Position numbers and translations under genes: made by a program. Below, one piece after another: positions 17,828 to 27,407 of a DNA stretch of 64,000 nt. Below the pieces are notes generated by a model. That model was not told where the DNA came from. It worked only from the letters and a program-made list of their open reading frames with translations, and searched no databases. Source of the stretch: Halocynthiibacter sp. SDUM655004 (GTDB lineage Bacteria > Pseudomonadota > Alphaproteobacteria > Rhodobacterales > Rhodobacteraceae). The DNA lies in the NCBI RefSeq assembly GCF_026015885.1, contig NZ_JAPDUG010000002.1:992001-1056000 (forward strand), given 5' to 3'. Numbering within the stretch: position 1 is the stretch's first letter; the number at the start of each line of letters is the position of its first letter.

Positions 17828-20365
17828 CTATTCTTTTGCGCGCAAGACCTGAGCGGGCCGCGCAGAAAGTGGCCGCCACGCAAAGAGCAGCCCTGCAAGA
17901 AGCGTGATCAGCGCACCACCAAAGACAATCCCGAGAGCAGATGGGATATCAAAATTAAAGTCGGTCTCCATTACGAACGTCATCACGGCCCAACCTGCAA
18001 TGCCTCCCGCAAGAATTGCAACTCCGCCAGCAGCAGCGCCAAGAACAGCAGAACGCAGCGCAAAACTTGCCAAAACCGTTGCCCGAGAAGCGCCAAGAGT
18101 TCGTAGAACCGCAGCTTCAAACACGCGAGCGGACTCCCCTGCGGCGGCGGCACCGATCAAGACCACAAATCCTGTTATCAGCGTCGCAGCGGCACCGAGG
18201 GATGTGGCTGTCGCGATCGAGCCAAGCGCCTCTGACACACGATCAATGGCATCTCGAACACGAATGGCCGTTACATTCGGGAACTCTTTTGAAATCTCCC
18301 GAACCAATCCTGCCTCTGCGGATTCTTCGGCATAAACGGTTGCGATATGACTGTGGGGGGCGCCTGCGAGAGCAGACGGGTTGAAAATCATGATGAAGTT
18401 CATGCTTATGTCGGAGAAATCGACCGCGCGGAAACTGGCAATCTCGACCGTTAGATCGCGGCCAAGAATATTGACCGTCAGCGTATCTCCTAGCTTCAGC
18501 CCCATTTCTTCGCCTTCAACTTCAGAAAAGCTAACAAGGGGCGGCCCCGAATAGTTTTCCGGCCACCATTCTCCCTCAACAATTGCTGAGTTCTTTGGTG
18601 GGGCGTCCGCATAAGTCACCCCCCGATCTCCACGGAGCACCCAATGTTCACCGGCCACATCTCGCGCGGGTTGGCCATTAATTTTGGTGATAATACCGCG
18701 CAGCATCGGTGCGGTTTGAATGTTGTCTACGCCAGTCGTGTTAAGCGTTTGATCTCGGAAAGGGTCGATCTGGTCGGGTTGGATATCTACAAAGAAATAG
18801 CTCGGCGCGATCTCTGGAAGGCCGCGCGCGATGGCATCTCTCAGGTTCGCATCGATTTGGCCGACCGACGCCAAAATAGACAAACCAAGTCCGAGCGAAA
18901 GGACCACGGATGTCGCCGCACCGCCTGGTGCACCGATGGCGGAAAGCGCGAGCCGCAGCGCGCTTCTCCCATGAGCAAACCGCGCAGAATGACGGGCAAA
19001 TACCCGCACTCCTGCAGCGCAAATCGCCAAAAGGACCAGCGCCCCGGTCACGCCAACAGCCGCCCAAATCGCTAGTTTCGGAACACCTGAAAAATATGCC
19101 GCCGCACCAATCAGAGCGGCAAGAATGCCTGCTGTGATGACGATATAAACGGGCCTCGGCCATCCACTCGGACCGCCAGAGACTTCACGGAACAAAGCAG
19201 CCGCACGAATTTTCTCGGACCGCGCCAATGGCCAGAGCGTGAACAGGCTTGCGGCCAAAACGCCATAGATCGCCGCCTCAGCAAGCGCACCCCAATGCAC
19301 CTGTACAACCGCCGGAATTGGCAAGCGGGCTTCCAATATTGGTGCAACAGCAAGAGGCAGCACAGCGCCAAGAACTAGGCCGATGGCAACACCAATAACA
19401 GATAGTATCCCGATCTGAATGACATAGGCTCCGAAGATCACGCGCCGCTCAGCGCCGAGCGTTTTCAGGATGGCGATAACTTCTGTCTTTTTCTCAAGAT
19501 AGGCGCGAACCGCAGCAGAGACCCCCACACCACCGACTGCAAGACCAGCGATCCCGACCAGCACAAGAAAGGCTCCGATCCGATCAACGAACCGCGAAAT
19601 TCCCGGTGCGCCGTTTCGCATGTCGCGCCACCTTGCGCCGTTATCACCGAAAAGGTCGAGCGCCTCCTTCTTCAGGGCCTCAAGGTCAGAACCCTCTGGA
19701 AGTTTTAGTCGGTATTTCGTTTCAAAAAGCGTTCCCGGTGCAAGCAAACCGCTTTCGGAAAGGTCTTCTTTCAACACAATCGTACGCGGCCCTAGCCCAA
19801 ATCCCATACCCGCGCTGTCTGGTTCTTTCTCAAGGATCGCACCGAGCCGAAACTCCTGAAGGCCAAGTGAAAACCTGTCTCCTAGCGCAAGCCCCAACCG
19901 ATCGGCCAAAATTTGATCCATTGCCGCGCCAGGTGTTCCGTTTTCATCAGAAAAGGCGTCTGACAGTGTTCCAACGGACAAACCCACGTCTCCGTATAAC
20001 GGATAGAGCCCATCAACCGCCTTTATCTGCGTCAAGCCACGCTCTGCGTCATCTCCACTACCTTTAACAGCCATGGAGCGGAAATCTGCAATTTCCGATA
20101 CCGCAAGCGCCGTGTCTTCCATCCATTCACGCTCTGCATCATCTGCAAACCTGTAAGTAAAGGTCAGCTCCGCATCGCCACCTAAGATTGCTGCGCCCTC
20201 GTTTTCCAGTCCTTGTTGAAGTGCCTCGCGCACAGAGCCAACGGCCGCAATCGCGGCAACCCCAAGCGCAAGGCACAGGAGAAAGACCCTAAAACCTGCG
20301 ATACCACCACGCAATTCGCGGCGAGCAATGCGGGCGGATTGCGTCAATTGGCTCCACAGTTTCAC
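17828..20365 (-). CDS. FtsX-type ABC exporter permease (YbbP-like)
   Basis: 845 residues with two FtsX/MacB permease units. An N-terminal TM segment (GFRVFLLCLALGVAAIAAVGSVREALQQG) is followed by a periplasmic domain, then TM clusters near residues 255-420, 465-500 and 710-840 (GVSAAVRAYLEKKTEVIAILKTLGA, AAVLRTLGASRATVLASFALRSAVLG). This is the YbbP architecture, acting with a YbbA ATPase and often linked to a TesA esterase, as here. Its ATG overlaps the ATPase stop by four bases. Substrate unknown. Confidence 0.9.
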   Translation of the reverse strand: MKLWSQLTQSARIARRELRGGIAGFRVFLLCLALGVAAIAAVGSVREALQQGLENEGAAILGGDAELTFTYRFADDAEREWMEDTALAVSEIADFRSMAVKGSGDDAERGLTQIKAVDGLYPLYGDVGLSVGTLSDAFSDENGTPGAAMDQILADRLGLALGDRFSLGLQEFRLGAILEKEPDSAGMGFGLGPRTIVLKEDLSESGLLAPGTLFETKYRLKLPEGSDLEALKKEALDLFGDNGARWRDMRNGAPGISRFVDRIGAFLVLVGIAGLAVGGVGVSAAVRAYLEKKTEVIAILKTLGAERRVIFGAYVIQIGILSVIGVAIGLVLGAVLPLAVAPILEARLPIPAVVQVHWGALAEAAIYGVLAASLFTLWPLARSEKIRAAALFREVSGGPSGWPRPVYIVITAGILAALIGAAAYFSGVPKLAIWAAVGVTGALVLLAICAAGVRVFARHSARFAHGRSALRLALSAIGAPGGAATSVVLSLGLGLSILASVGQIDANLRDAIARGLPEIAPSYFFVDIQPDQIDPFRDQTLNTTGVDNIQTAPMLRGIITKINGQPARDVAGEHWVLRGDRGVTYADAPPKNSAIVEGEWWPENYSGPPLVSFSEVEGEEMGLKLGDTLTVNILGRDLTVEIASFRAVDFSDISMNFIMIFNPSALAGAPHSHIATVYAEESAEAGLVREISKEFPNVTAIRVRDAIDRVSEALGSIATATSLGAAATLITGFVVLIGAAAAGESARVFEAAVLRTLGASRATVLASFALRSAVLGAAAGGVAILAGGIAGWAVMTFVMETDFNFDIPSALGIVFGGALITLLAGLLFAWRPLSARPAQVLRAKE

Positions 20366-21051
20366 TGGGCAGCCTCGGCAAGTTCGGCCAAACGCCCATC
20401 AACCAATCGTACCACGCGATCACATTTCGCCGCCAAGGTGTTGGAATGTGTGACCATCACGAGCGTCGCGCCGTGCCGATCGCGCAGCCCCATCAGCAAG
20501 TCCATAATTGCGGCACCGTTCTCGCCATCAAGGTTTCCGGTTGGTTCATCCGCGAGTAAAATTTCTGGTCTCGGTGCGGCGGCGCGGGCAAGTGCAACGC
20601 GCTGTTGTTCCCCGCCAGAGAGCTGCGCCGGATAGTGACCAACACGCGCCCCAAGCCCAACCTGTTCCAATTCGGCACGCGCCTTGTCAAACGCATCTCG
20701 ATCTCCGGCGAGTTCAAGCGGCGTGGCGACGTTTTCAAGCGCGGTCATTGTCGGAATAAGGTGGAAAGACTGAAACACGACGCCCATATGATGCCTGCGG
20801 AACCGCGCAAGGGCATCTTCATTCATGACTGAGAGGTCTTGGCCCAACGCAAGGACACGCCCCGAACTGGCCTGCTCAAGGCCACCCATGACCATAAGCA
20901 ACGAGGACTTCCCCGAACCCGACGGCCCAACCAATGCCAAAGTCTCAGAACGGGTGACATCAAGAGAAATCCCCTTCAAAATATCCACTACTCCGACGTT
21001 CCCCGAAAGCGAGAGCGTTACATCAGAAAGCGAGAGTACCGTGTCGGCCAT
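20362..21051 (-). CDS. ABC transporter ATP-binding protein (YbbA/LolD-like)
   Basis: 229 residues: Walker A GPSGSGKSS, Q-loop VFQSFHLIPTMTALENV, signature LSGGEQQRVALARA, Walker B ILLADEPTGNLDGENG, switch His VMVTHS. The MacB/LolD-class cassette pairs with the FtsX permease that follows with a four-base overlap. It is divergent from the TesA-like esterase gene, reproducing the conserved tesA/ybbA/ybbP arrangement. Confidence 0.92.
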   Translation of the reverse strand: MADTVLSLSDVTLSLSGNVGVVDILKGISLDVTRSETLALVGPSGSGKSSLLMVMGGLEQASSGRVLALGQDLSVMNEDALARFRRHHMGVVFQSFHLIPTMTALENVATPLELAGDRDAFDKARAELEQVGLGARVGHYPAQLSGGEQQRVALARAAAPRPEILLADEPTGNLDGENGAAIMDLLMGLRDRHGATLVMVTHSNTLAAKCDRVVRLVDGRLAELAEAAQ

Positions 21052-21097
21052 TAATCTTTTCCCTGTTCAAGGCGTATCAATTCTATATGGGGCGGCA

Positions 21098-21754
21098 TTG
21101 TCGGCTCGCAACGTCTTATTCGGCATAACATTTTCGTTGGTTGCAACTGTACAATCAGTTTCAGCGCAAACCGTCACAATCGCCGTCCTCGGAGATAGCC
21201 TGACGCATGGATATGGCCTCCCCGCTGAAGAGGGGCTGGTATCCCAACTTCAGCGCGAGCTGGACGATGCAAACGCAGATGTGGTCCTTATCAATGCCGG
21301 TGTTTCCGGGGATACCACCGCAGGTGGACTTTCACGCATCGACTGGACAATGACGCCCGAAACCGACGCCATGATCGTGGCGCTTGGTGGCAATGATCTC
21401 ATGCGCGGGATCGACCCGAAACAGAGCCGCGAGAACCTTCTTCAAATCATCGAACGGGTTCAGGCCAAAGGGTTACCGCTGCTTCTTGTCGGCATCGAGA
21501 GCAGCAACAACTTCGGCCCGGAGTTTAAGGCGGAATTTGACGCGATATATCCCGAACTCGCTCAGGAAACAGGCGTGCTGTTATATCCGGATATCTTCGC
21601 TGCGTTCCGAGATGAGTTAACCGACCCAGCTGCGCTCCGCAAATATATGCAAAGTGACGCGATCCACCCGAACAAAGACGGCGTTGCACTCATCGCCGAG
21701 GAACTTACGCCGAAAATCATCGAGCTTGCGGAACAGGTACGAACAGGCGAATAG
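21098..21754 (+). CDS. TesA-like SGNH/GDSL arylesterase (likely TTG start)
   Basis: SGNH hydrolase with block I VLGDSLTHGYGLPAEEGL (catalytic Ser), block II INAGVSGDTTAGG, block III VALGGNDLMRGID, and block V DAIHPNKDG (catalytic Asp and His). It hydrolyses short-chain esters or thioesters in the periplasm. The frame is open from far upstream inside the divergent ATPase, so the start is uncertain. TTG at 21,098 gives 218 residues and a good signal peptide (SARNVLFGITFSLVATVQSVSA then Q). GTG at 21,041 is the alternative. Confidence 0.85.
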   Translation: MSARNVLFGITFSLVATVQSVSAQTVTIAVLGDSLTHGYGLPAEEGLVSQLQRELDDANADVVLINAGVSGDTTAGGLSRIDWTMTPETDAMIVALGGNDLMRGIDPKQSRENLLQIIERVQAKGLPLLLVGIESSNNFGPEFKAEFDAIYPELAQETGVLLYPDIFAAFRDELTDPAALRKYMQSDAIHPNKDGVALIAEELTPKIIELAEQVRTGE

Positions 21755-21813
21755 ATGTTTAATCCCGCCTGTCTTGGCGCTACATTCTGAAAACGCTGTA
21801 AGAGGAAGATCAC

Positions 21814-23097
21814 GTGTTGTTGCGCCTATATCTCGGGTTTGCTGCGCTGAATGCGCCTCTCTGGCGCATGATCCTCCGCAAGCGGCTAAAAATGGGGAAA
21901 GAAGACCCCGCCCGCATGGCCGAGAAATTGGGCGATAACCTCGCTACGCGACCTGCTGGGCCTGTCGTCTGGGTTCATGGCGTAAGTGTCGGCGAAAGCT
22001 TGTCATTACTCACTCTCCTCAAAGAGCTCGGCGAAGCGCGGCCAGACGTTAGCTTTGTGCTGACAACGAACACACGAACCTCCGCGGATATGCTTGCCAA
22101 AATCGATCTGCCGCCGCGCGTCATCCATCAATATCAACCAGCAGATACTACTTCTGCGGTAAGAAAATTCTTGGCGCATTGGCAGCCTGATCTTGCCGTG
22201 TTCTCGGAATTGGATATGTGGCCCTGCCTACTCTGGGAAACGCATAAATCGAGCGTACCCATGTTCCTCATTAACGCGCGCATGAGTGATCGAAGCATGC
22301 ACAAGCGCCGTTTTGGCCGTGGTCTATATCGCTCTTTGGTTTCGATGTTCGACATGATCTTTTGTCAAGAGGACGTCTCGCGCGCGAACTTTATTACTCT
22401 TGGTTCCGCACCGGAGAAAACAATCGTCACAGGTCCGCTGAAAGTAGCTTCCGAACCACTGCCGGACAACGAGCAGGAACGCCAGAAGCTGGGAGAGGCA
22501 ATTGGCAACCGGCCATATTGGCTCGCAGCTTCAACACATCACAGCGAAGAAGATCGTATTTTTGAAGCCCATCAAATTGCGCGGAAAACCCTTCCGGATT
22601 TACTTCTGGTAATAGCGCCTCGTCATCCGAAAGACAGCGAACAAACCCGCGCAAAGTGCCTTGGTTATTTCTCCCGCATCGCGCGGCGAAGCAAGGGCGA
22701 AGCAATTCAGCCTGATACAGAAGTCTATATCGCCGACACGCTCGGCGAACTCGGGTTGTTCTTCCGCCTATCACCGGTAAGCTTCATCGGGCATTCGTTA
22801 CCTTCTGTTGGCGCGCCATTGCCGGGGAAAAATCCTTATGAAGCGATCACGCTCGGCTCTGTGGTCATCCACGGGCCGGAGTACAGCGACTTCACCTATA
22901 TTTACGACACGCTTCACGGAAACGGCGCAACGATCAAAATCGAAACAGAGCGAGAGTTGGCTTCAGCCGTGATCAACGCGCAGGACCCAACGTGGCGCGC
23001 GCCCTACCAATCCGCTGGTGAAATGGCAATGACGAACGCCAAGTCCGCCCTAACCGTCCCGCGTGATCATATTCTTTCTGCCTTGCCAGTTGCTTGA
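21814..23097 (+). CDS. waaA: 3-deoxy-D-manno-octulosonic acid (Kdo) transferase
   Basis: 427 residues of the KdtA family: RPAGPVVWVHGVSVGESLSLLTLL with the catalytic Glu, VLTTNTRTSADML, PDLAVFSELDMWPCLL, LINARMSDRS, GPLKV, WLAASTHHSEEDRIFEAH, LLVIAPRHPKDSEQ, and GAPLPGKNPYEAITLGSVVIHGP. It adds Kdo to lipid A at the inner membrane. A GTG start at 21,814 follows AGAGGAAGA. Confidence 0.95.
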   Translation: MLLRLYLGFAALNAPLWRMILRKRLKMGKEDPARMAEKLGDNLATRPAGPVVWVHGVSVGESLSLLTLLKELGEARPDVSFVLTTNTRTSADMLAKIDLPPRVIHQYQPADTTSAVRKFLAHWQPDLAVFSELDMWPCLLWETHKSSVPMFLINARMSDRSMHKRRFGRGLYRSLVSMFDMIFCQEDVSRANFITLGSAPEKTIVTGPLKVASEPLPDNEQERQKLGEAIGNRPYWLAASTHHSEEDRIFEAHQIARKTLPDLLLVIAPRHPKDSEQTRAKCLGYFSRIARRSKGEAIQPDTEVYIADTLGELGLFFRLSPVSFIGHSLPSVGAPLPGKNPYEAITLGSVVIHGPEYSDFTYIYDTLHGNGATIKIETERELASAVINAQDPTWRAPYQSAGEMAMTNAKSALTVPRDHILSALPVA

Positions 23098-23158
23098 TTG
23101 ACCAGTATCTCAATTGCCCAACCTACAACGCGCGCTCCAACATCAAAGAAACAGCTCC

Positions 23159-23860
23159 ATGCAAGAAGAACACCGTACAATCGCACGTGAATCACTTTTG
23201 CTTTCGAGCATCCCTGATGATCTGGCAAACGAGATTCTGAGCGAAACAAAGACCCGCCGCTTTAAGCACGGGCAAATGATTTTCTCGCATGGCGATGTTG
23301 CATCGAGCATTTTCGTTGTGATCGAAGGCTGGGTAAAGCTCTTCCGCGTCACGCCAAACGGTTCAGAGGCCGTTGTGGGCGTGTTTACGCAAGGAAGCAG
23401 CTTTGGTGAGGCCGTTGCGTTCAAAGGCGATCAATATCCGGTGAGCGCAGAGGCCGTGACGGATGCTGTTGTTGTTCAGGTGAGCGCCAGCAAGCTTCTA
23501 GAACTGATGCAAGCGCGGCCCGAGGTTTGCACTGCTATTTTGGCTGCGACCTTTGCGCATCTGCACGGGCTGGTTTCGCAAATTGAGCAACTCAAAGCCC
23601 AAACCGGCGCACAGCGGGTCGCCGAGTTTCTACTGACCCTTTGCCCGAAAGATCACATCGGGGAATGTTCGGTCACGCTTCCTTACGACAAGGCACTCAT
23701 TGCGGGGCGCCTCGGAATGAAGCCCGAAAGCCTGTCTCGTGCCTTCGCAAAGCTTCGCGCCATCGGCGTCACCATTCAGCGGAACCATGCTGTTATTGCC
23801 GATACCGAAGACCTTGCTGAATATGCCGAACGCGACCCAGCAGAGGCTTGGAGCAAATAA
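23159..23860 (+). CDS. Crp/Fnr-family transcriptional regulator
   Basis: About 233 residues: cyclic-nucleotide-type beta-roll (FKHGQMIFSHGDVASSIFVVIEGWVKLFRVTPNGSEAVVGVFTQGSSFGEAVAF) and a C-terminal HTH_Crp (KALIAGRLGMKPESLSRAFAKLRAIGVTIQRNHAVI). There is no N-terminal cysteine cluster, so it is not an oxygen-sensing FNR; it resembles the DNR/NnrR-like regulators of roseobacters. A TTG 15 codons upstream is the alternative start. Confidence 0.85.
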   Translation: MQEEHRTIARESLLLSSIPDDLANEILSETKTRRFKHGQMIFSHGDVASSIFVVIEGWVKLFRVTPNGSEAVVGVFTQGSSFGEAVAFKGDQYPVSAEAVTDAVVVQVSASKLLELMQARPEVCTAILAATFAHLHGLVSQIEQLKAQTGAQRVAEFLLTLCPKDHIGECSVTLPYDKALIAGRLGMKPESLSRAFAKLRAIGVTIQRNHAVIADTEDLAEYAERDPAEAWSK

Positions 23861-23890
23861 AAAGGCCCCGCACTTGCGCGCGGAGCCTTT
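23860..23890. terminator. Bidirectional terminator between crp-type and binding-protein genes
   Basis: AAAGGC-CCCGC pairs with GCGGa-GCCTTT around a short loop between two convergent genes. An A-run precedes it and a T-rich stretch follows, so both directions can be terminated. Confidence 0.75.
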
Positions 23891-23911
23891 GGTAATTTCG
23901 TTTAAAGCGGC

Positions 23912-25048
23912 CTACATCTTACATTCAGCAGCATAAGCATCAGCGTGATCGCTTAGGCCGACACCGATGATCTTGTTTGTGAACACGTCGCCTTCCTGAA
24001 CAACTTCTCGCACATAGATATCCTGAATCGGGTGGTGGTTTGGCCCGAAAGCAAAGTCACCACGTACCGAAGCAAAATCGGCTTCTTTCAAAGCAGCGCG
24101 GAACGCGTCCTGATCTGCTACATCGGCCTTGTCCGCAGCACTGATCAGAAGGTTTGCTGTATCAAACCCTTGGCTTGCATAGAGAGACGGCAGACGGCCG
24201 TACTCTTCTTGGAAACTTGCAACAAATGCCGCGTTTGCTTCGTTGTCAATATCTTTGCTCCACTGCGAAGTGTTGGTCACACCCAATGCCGCAGGGCCAA
24301 CCGCTTGCAAAATCCCTTGGTCAAAGCTGAACGCAGGGCCGATTACAGGAATATCAACGCCGGAATCCGCGTACTGCTTGAGGAAGGAAATCCCCATACC
24401 ACCAGGCAGGAAGAAATAGACGTTCTCGGCTCCGGAAGCGCGGATTTGCGCGATCTCTGCGGCGTAATCGGTTTGGCCAAGCTTGGTGTAAAGCTCGTCG
24501 GTGACATCACCTTCGAAGAACCGCTTGTAACCAGTAAGCGCGTCTTTGCCCGCAGGATAATTTGGCGCGAGAATAAAGCTGCTCTTGTAGCCTGCTTCAT
24601 TCGCAGCAGCACCCGCAGCTTCATGCAGGTTGTCGTTCTGCCATGCCACGTTGAAATAGTTCTTGTGACAGCCCTTGCCAGCAAGCGCGGAAGGGCCCGC
24701 GTTGGGCGACAGATAGAATTTGTCCTGCGCAACGGCGCTCGGCACAACGGCCATAGCGAGGTTAGACCAAATGATGCCAGTCAGAACATCTACCTTCTCG
24801 GATTGGATCATCTTATCGGCAAGCTGAACAGCGACATCAGGTTTACGCTGGTCGTCCTCGATCACAACTTCCATGTCTGAGCCGGCCTGTTTAACCGCCA
24901 GCATGAACCCATCTCGCACATCAAGCCCGAGTCCAGCACCACCGCCGGAAAGTGTGGTAATCATCCCAACTTTAAGTGGCTCGGCATTTGCCGTTGCTCC
25001 AATTGCCAGCGCGCCCAGCGCGACGGCACAGTTCTTCAGAATCCCCAT
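23912..25048 (-). CDS. ABC transporter substrate-binding protein (LivK/Peripla_BP_6 type)
   Basis: 378 residues with signal peptide MGILKNCAVALGALAIGATANA and type I periplasmic-binding fold: LKVGMITTLSGGGAGLGLDVRDGFMLAVKQAG, VDVLTGIIWSNLAMAVVP, FYLSPNAGPSALAGKGCHKNYFNVAWQND, and APNYPAGKDALTGYKRFF. It probably binds amino acids or aromatic acids. No permease or ATPase genes accompany it, so it is an orphan binding protein here. It is 24 bp downstream of the RAM-domain gene and probably co-transcribed. Confidence 0.9.
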   Translation of the reverse strand: MGILKNCAVALGALAIGATANAEPLKVGMITTLSGGGAGLGLDVRDGFMLAVKQAGSDMEVVIEDDQRKPDVAVQLADKMIQSEKVDVLTGIIWSNLAMAVVPSAVAQDKFYLSPNAGPSALAGKGCHKNYFNVAWQNDNLHEAAGAAANEAGYKSSFILAPNYPAGKDALTGYKRFFEGDVTDELYTKLGQTDYAAEIAQIRASGAENVYFFLPGGMGISFLKQYADSGVDIPVIGPAFSFDQGILQAVGPAALGVTNTSQWSKDIDNEANAAFVASFQEEYGRLPSLYASQGFDTANLLISAADKADVADQDAFRAALKEADFASVRGDFAFGPNHHPIQDIYVREVVQEGDVFTNKIIGVGLSDHADAYAAECKM

Positions 25049-25072
25049 TGTAGTCTCCCTCGTTTGTTTTTC

Positions 25073-25309
25073 TTAGAATGCTTTGAAAGTCAGCGTCGTT
25101 AGCGAGCGCTCGATCCCCTCAATATTGAGGAGATTATCATTGATGAACTTACCCACGTCCTGCCCTTCTGGAATGTAGAGCTTCATCAGAAGGTCATAGT
25201 CCCCGCTCGTGGAATAAAGCTCGGAATGGATTTCGCGCAGCGTGATTTCATTTGCGACGGTATAGGTTGTTCCCGGCTTGCAGCGGATCTGAACAAATAC
25301 GCAGGTCAT
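25073..25309 (-). CDS. Stand-alone Lrp/AsnC ligand-binding (RAM) domain protein
   Basis: 78 residues, MTCVFVQIRCKPGTTYTVANEI and YDLLMKLYIPEGQDVGKFINDNL, followed by GIERSLTTLTFKAF, matching the RAM/AsnC_trans_reg domain without the DNA-binding helix-turn-helix. Such small proteins form oligomers that bind amino acids and can act as sensors or partners of full Lrp proteins. It precedes the amino-acid-type binding protein gene. Confidence 0.85.
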   Translation of the reverse strand: MTCVFVQIRCKPGTTYTVANEITLREIHSELYSTSGDYDLLMKLYIPEGQDVGKFINDNLLNIEGIERSLTTLTFKAF

Positions 25310-25392
25310 ATCGGCACCCCCAAGTTGTGCAATATCAGTGGTTCAGACCGCACTATGCGCAACGGTCAGAATTTTATCCACCCCCAAACGCA

Positions 25393-25418
25393 AAACGCGA
25401 GGCCAAGGCCCCGCGTTT
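25393..25418 (-). terminator. Rho-independent terminator of rplY
   Basis: AAACGCG-a-GGCC-aa-GGCC-c-CGCGTTT hairpin, about 28 bp after the L25 stop. On the minus strand it runs into TTTTGCGTTT. Confidence 0.8.
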
Positions 25419-25445
25419 CATAAATCATACAGTAGAAAGAGAAGA

Positions 25446-26099
25446 TTACTCTTCTGTTGCTGCTGCTTCTTCTGTGGCTTCTGCCTCTTCGCCTTCTGTC
25501 TCCTCTTCTTCGTTGTCGGAAGAACGGAGGCTCGATGGAGCGGAGATGTTTGCAATAACGAAGTCACGGTCGATTGTCGGCTTCGCACCTTCTGGAAGCT
25601 TGATGTCGTTGATTGTGACAGTGTCACCAACTTCAAGACCAGTAAGATCAACTGTGATGCTTTCAGGAATATCGCCAGCAGTAACAGTCAGCTCGACTTC
25701 AGGACGAACCGCGTTCAGAACGCCGCCGTGCTTGAGGCCTGGGCACTCTTCTTCGTTGATGAATTCAACGTGGATAAAGAGCGCGATCTTGCTGGTACGC
25801 TTGAGGCGCATCAGGTCGAGGTGCGTTGGAAGGTCTTTCACTGTGTGACGCTGAACGTTCCGGCAGATAACGCGAACGTCCTCTTGGCCTTCAACTTTCA
25901 GGTTGAACAGTGTCGAAAGAAAGCGACCTTCTTTCAGCTTTTTGTAAAGTACGTTGTAAGGAACGTTGATGGGTTGCGGATCTTCGCCACCACCGTAAAC
26001 GATACCTGGAACGAGTCCATCACGGCGTGCTTGACGAGCGGCCCCCTTGCCTGTCCCCGTACGAACCGTAACTTCTAGGTCTGGAATTTGGCCAGCCAT
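25446..26099 (-). CDS. rplY: 50S ribosomal protein L25/general stress protein Ctc
   Basis: 217 residues: L25 N-terminal 5S-rRNA-binding domain ([35 protein letters not shown]) and the Ctc/TL5 C-terminal beta domain ([54 protein letters not shown]), ending in an acidic low-complexity tail (about 30 residues of E, A, T). It stabilises the 5S rRNA region of the large subunit. RBS GGAG precedes ATG at 26,099. Confidence 0.96.
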   Translation of the reverse strand: MAGQIPDLEVTVRTGTGKGAARQARRDGLVPGIVYGGGEDPQPINVPYNVLYKKLKEGRFLSTLFNLKVEGQEDVRVICRNVQRHTVKDLPTHLDLMRLKRTSKIALFIHVEFINEEECPGLKHGGVLNAVRPEVELTVTAGDIPESITVDLTGLEVGDTVTINDIKLPEGAKPTIDRDFVIANISAPSSLRSSDNEEEETEGEEAEATEEAAATEE

Positions 26100-26247
26100 A
26101 TTGATTCTCCTAAGTTAGAGAGCCTTCCTCCAAGGGTGTAAGGCTCGATGAAGTCGCGCGTATATGTGAGAATCTCGCAATTGAAAAGTCTTTTTTGACG
26201 CTCGCTGTCTTTGGGACTTGCGTTGCCAATTTTTCCATGCGAACGCG

Positions 26248-27405
26248 ATGCATATGAACTGGACCCATTCTCTCTATCTTTCCCGACATACCGCGCTTGG
26301 CTTTATGGCACAGGGTATCGTTTGGGGCAGCTTTGCCGCCTACGCCCCCGCGATCAAAGCTCAGATTGGCGCAACTGATGCAACCTTTGGAACTGTCCTG
26401 CTCTTCGGCGCCATTGGTGCAGTAACCGCCATGTGGCTTGCGCCAAGGTTTGATCGGGCGTCTGGAAGGTTTGGGCTTCCGATTGCTGCGCTCTTTCTGG
26501 CGTTGGCCTATCAGATTCCCGTACGCCTCGAATCTCCCCAAGCCTTTGCGGCAGCGCTTTTCTTCGTAGGTGCCGCGTCTGGGTTGCTTGATGTGGTCAT
26601 GAACGCGCGACTTTCAAACATTGAGAACCGTAACAACACGTCTCTCATGAATCTCAACCACGGGCTTTTCTCTGTGGCTTATGCAACCGCGGCCATTAGC
26701 GCGGGATTGCTTCGGGATTCAGGAACCGGAATCTCGACGACCAGTTTGATTGCGTTCGCGGTCATAGGCACCTCTTGCCTGTTTATGAGTGAGCCGCGTG
26801 AAGATTTTGGCGTAGAAAACGTCAGTACCCCAACAGGAAAACCTGCGCTCGGCGGTGCCGTTTTCTGGGGCGGTCTGATTGTATTTGCTGCATTTCTTTC
26901 CGAAAACGCTGTCGAAGGGTGGTCCGCACTTCACATCGAACGCAGTCTTGGCGGCGGCGCGGCAGAGGGCGCGCTTGGCCCTGCGATGCTTGGCATCACC
27001 ATGGCAATTGGCCGTCTCTCTGGGCAAGCGCTCGTTCAATGGTTCAGAGAAGCAACGGTCGTATTTTGGGCTTCGCTGCTGGCAGCATCCGGCGCACTCA
27101 TTGCGGCCGCAGCCCCGACCCCGATGGTTGCTTATGTCGGCTTTGGCGCGTTGGGGCTAGGTGTTTCGGTGATCGGGCCAATGGTCTTTGCACTTGTTGG
27201 CCGACGTGTACCGGATGACATCCGCTCGCTTGCAATCTCGCGCGTTGCAGTCATCGGTTATCTTGGCTTCTTTGTCGGGCCGCCCGTTGTCGGCTTCCTT
27301 GCCGAACTCATTGGGCTACCCGCCTCATTTGTATTCGTGGCACTCGTTCTCGCGGCCGTGCCGGTGCTTCTTATGCTACTCCGGCGCGACCCGCGAATTG
27401 ACTGA
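26248..27405 (+). CDS. MFS transporter
   Basis: About 385 residues with twelve hydrophobic segments; LGFMAQGIVWGSFAAYAPAIKAQIGA (TM1), WLAPRFDRASGRFGLP loop between TM2 and TM3 resembling the MFS motif A, and a GxxxG-rich second half ending FVFVALVLAAVPVLLMLLRRDPRID. It belongs to the YbjJ-like MFS group. Substrate unknown. Starts at 26,248 or 26,254 are equally plausible; an upstream TTG at 26,218 is less likely. Confidence 0.85.
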   Translation: MHMNWTHSLYLSRHTALGFMAQGIVWGSFAAYAPAIKAQIGATDATFGTVLLFGAIGAVTAMWLAPRFDRASGRFGLPIAALFLALAYQIPVRLESPQAFAAALFFVGAASGLLDVVMNARLSNIENRNNTSLMNLNHGLFSVAYATAAISAGLLRDSGTGISTTSLIAFAVIGTSCLFMSEPREDFGVENVSTPTGKPALGGAVFWGGLIVFAAFLSENAVEGWSALHIERSLGGGAAEGALGPAMLGITMAIGRLSGQALVQWFREATVVFWASLLAASGALIAAAAPTPMVAYVGFGALGLGVSVIGPMVFALVGRRVPDDIRSLAISRVAVIGYLGFFVGPPVVGFLAELIGLPASFVFVALVLAAVPVLLMLLRRDPRID

Positions 27406-27407
27406 GG

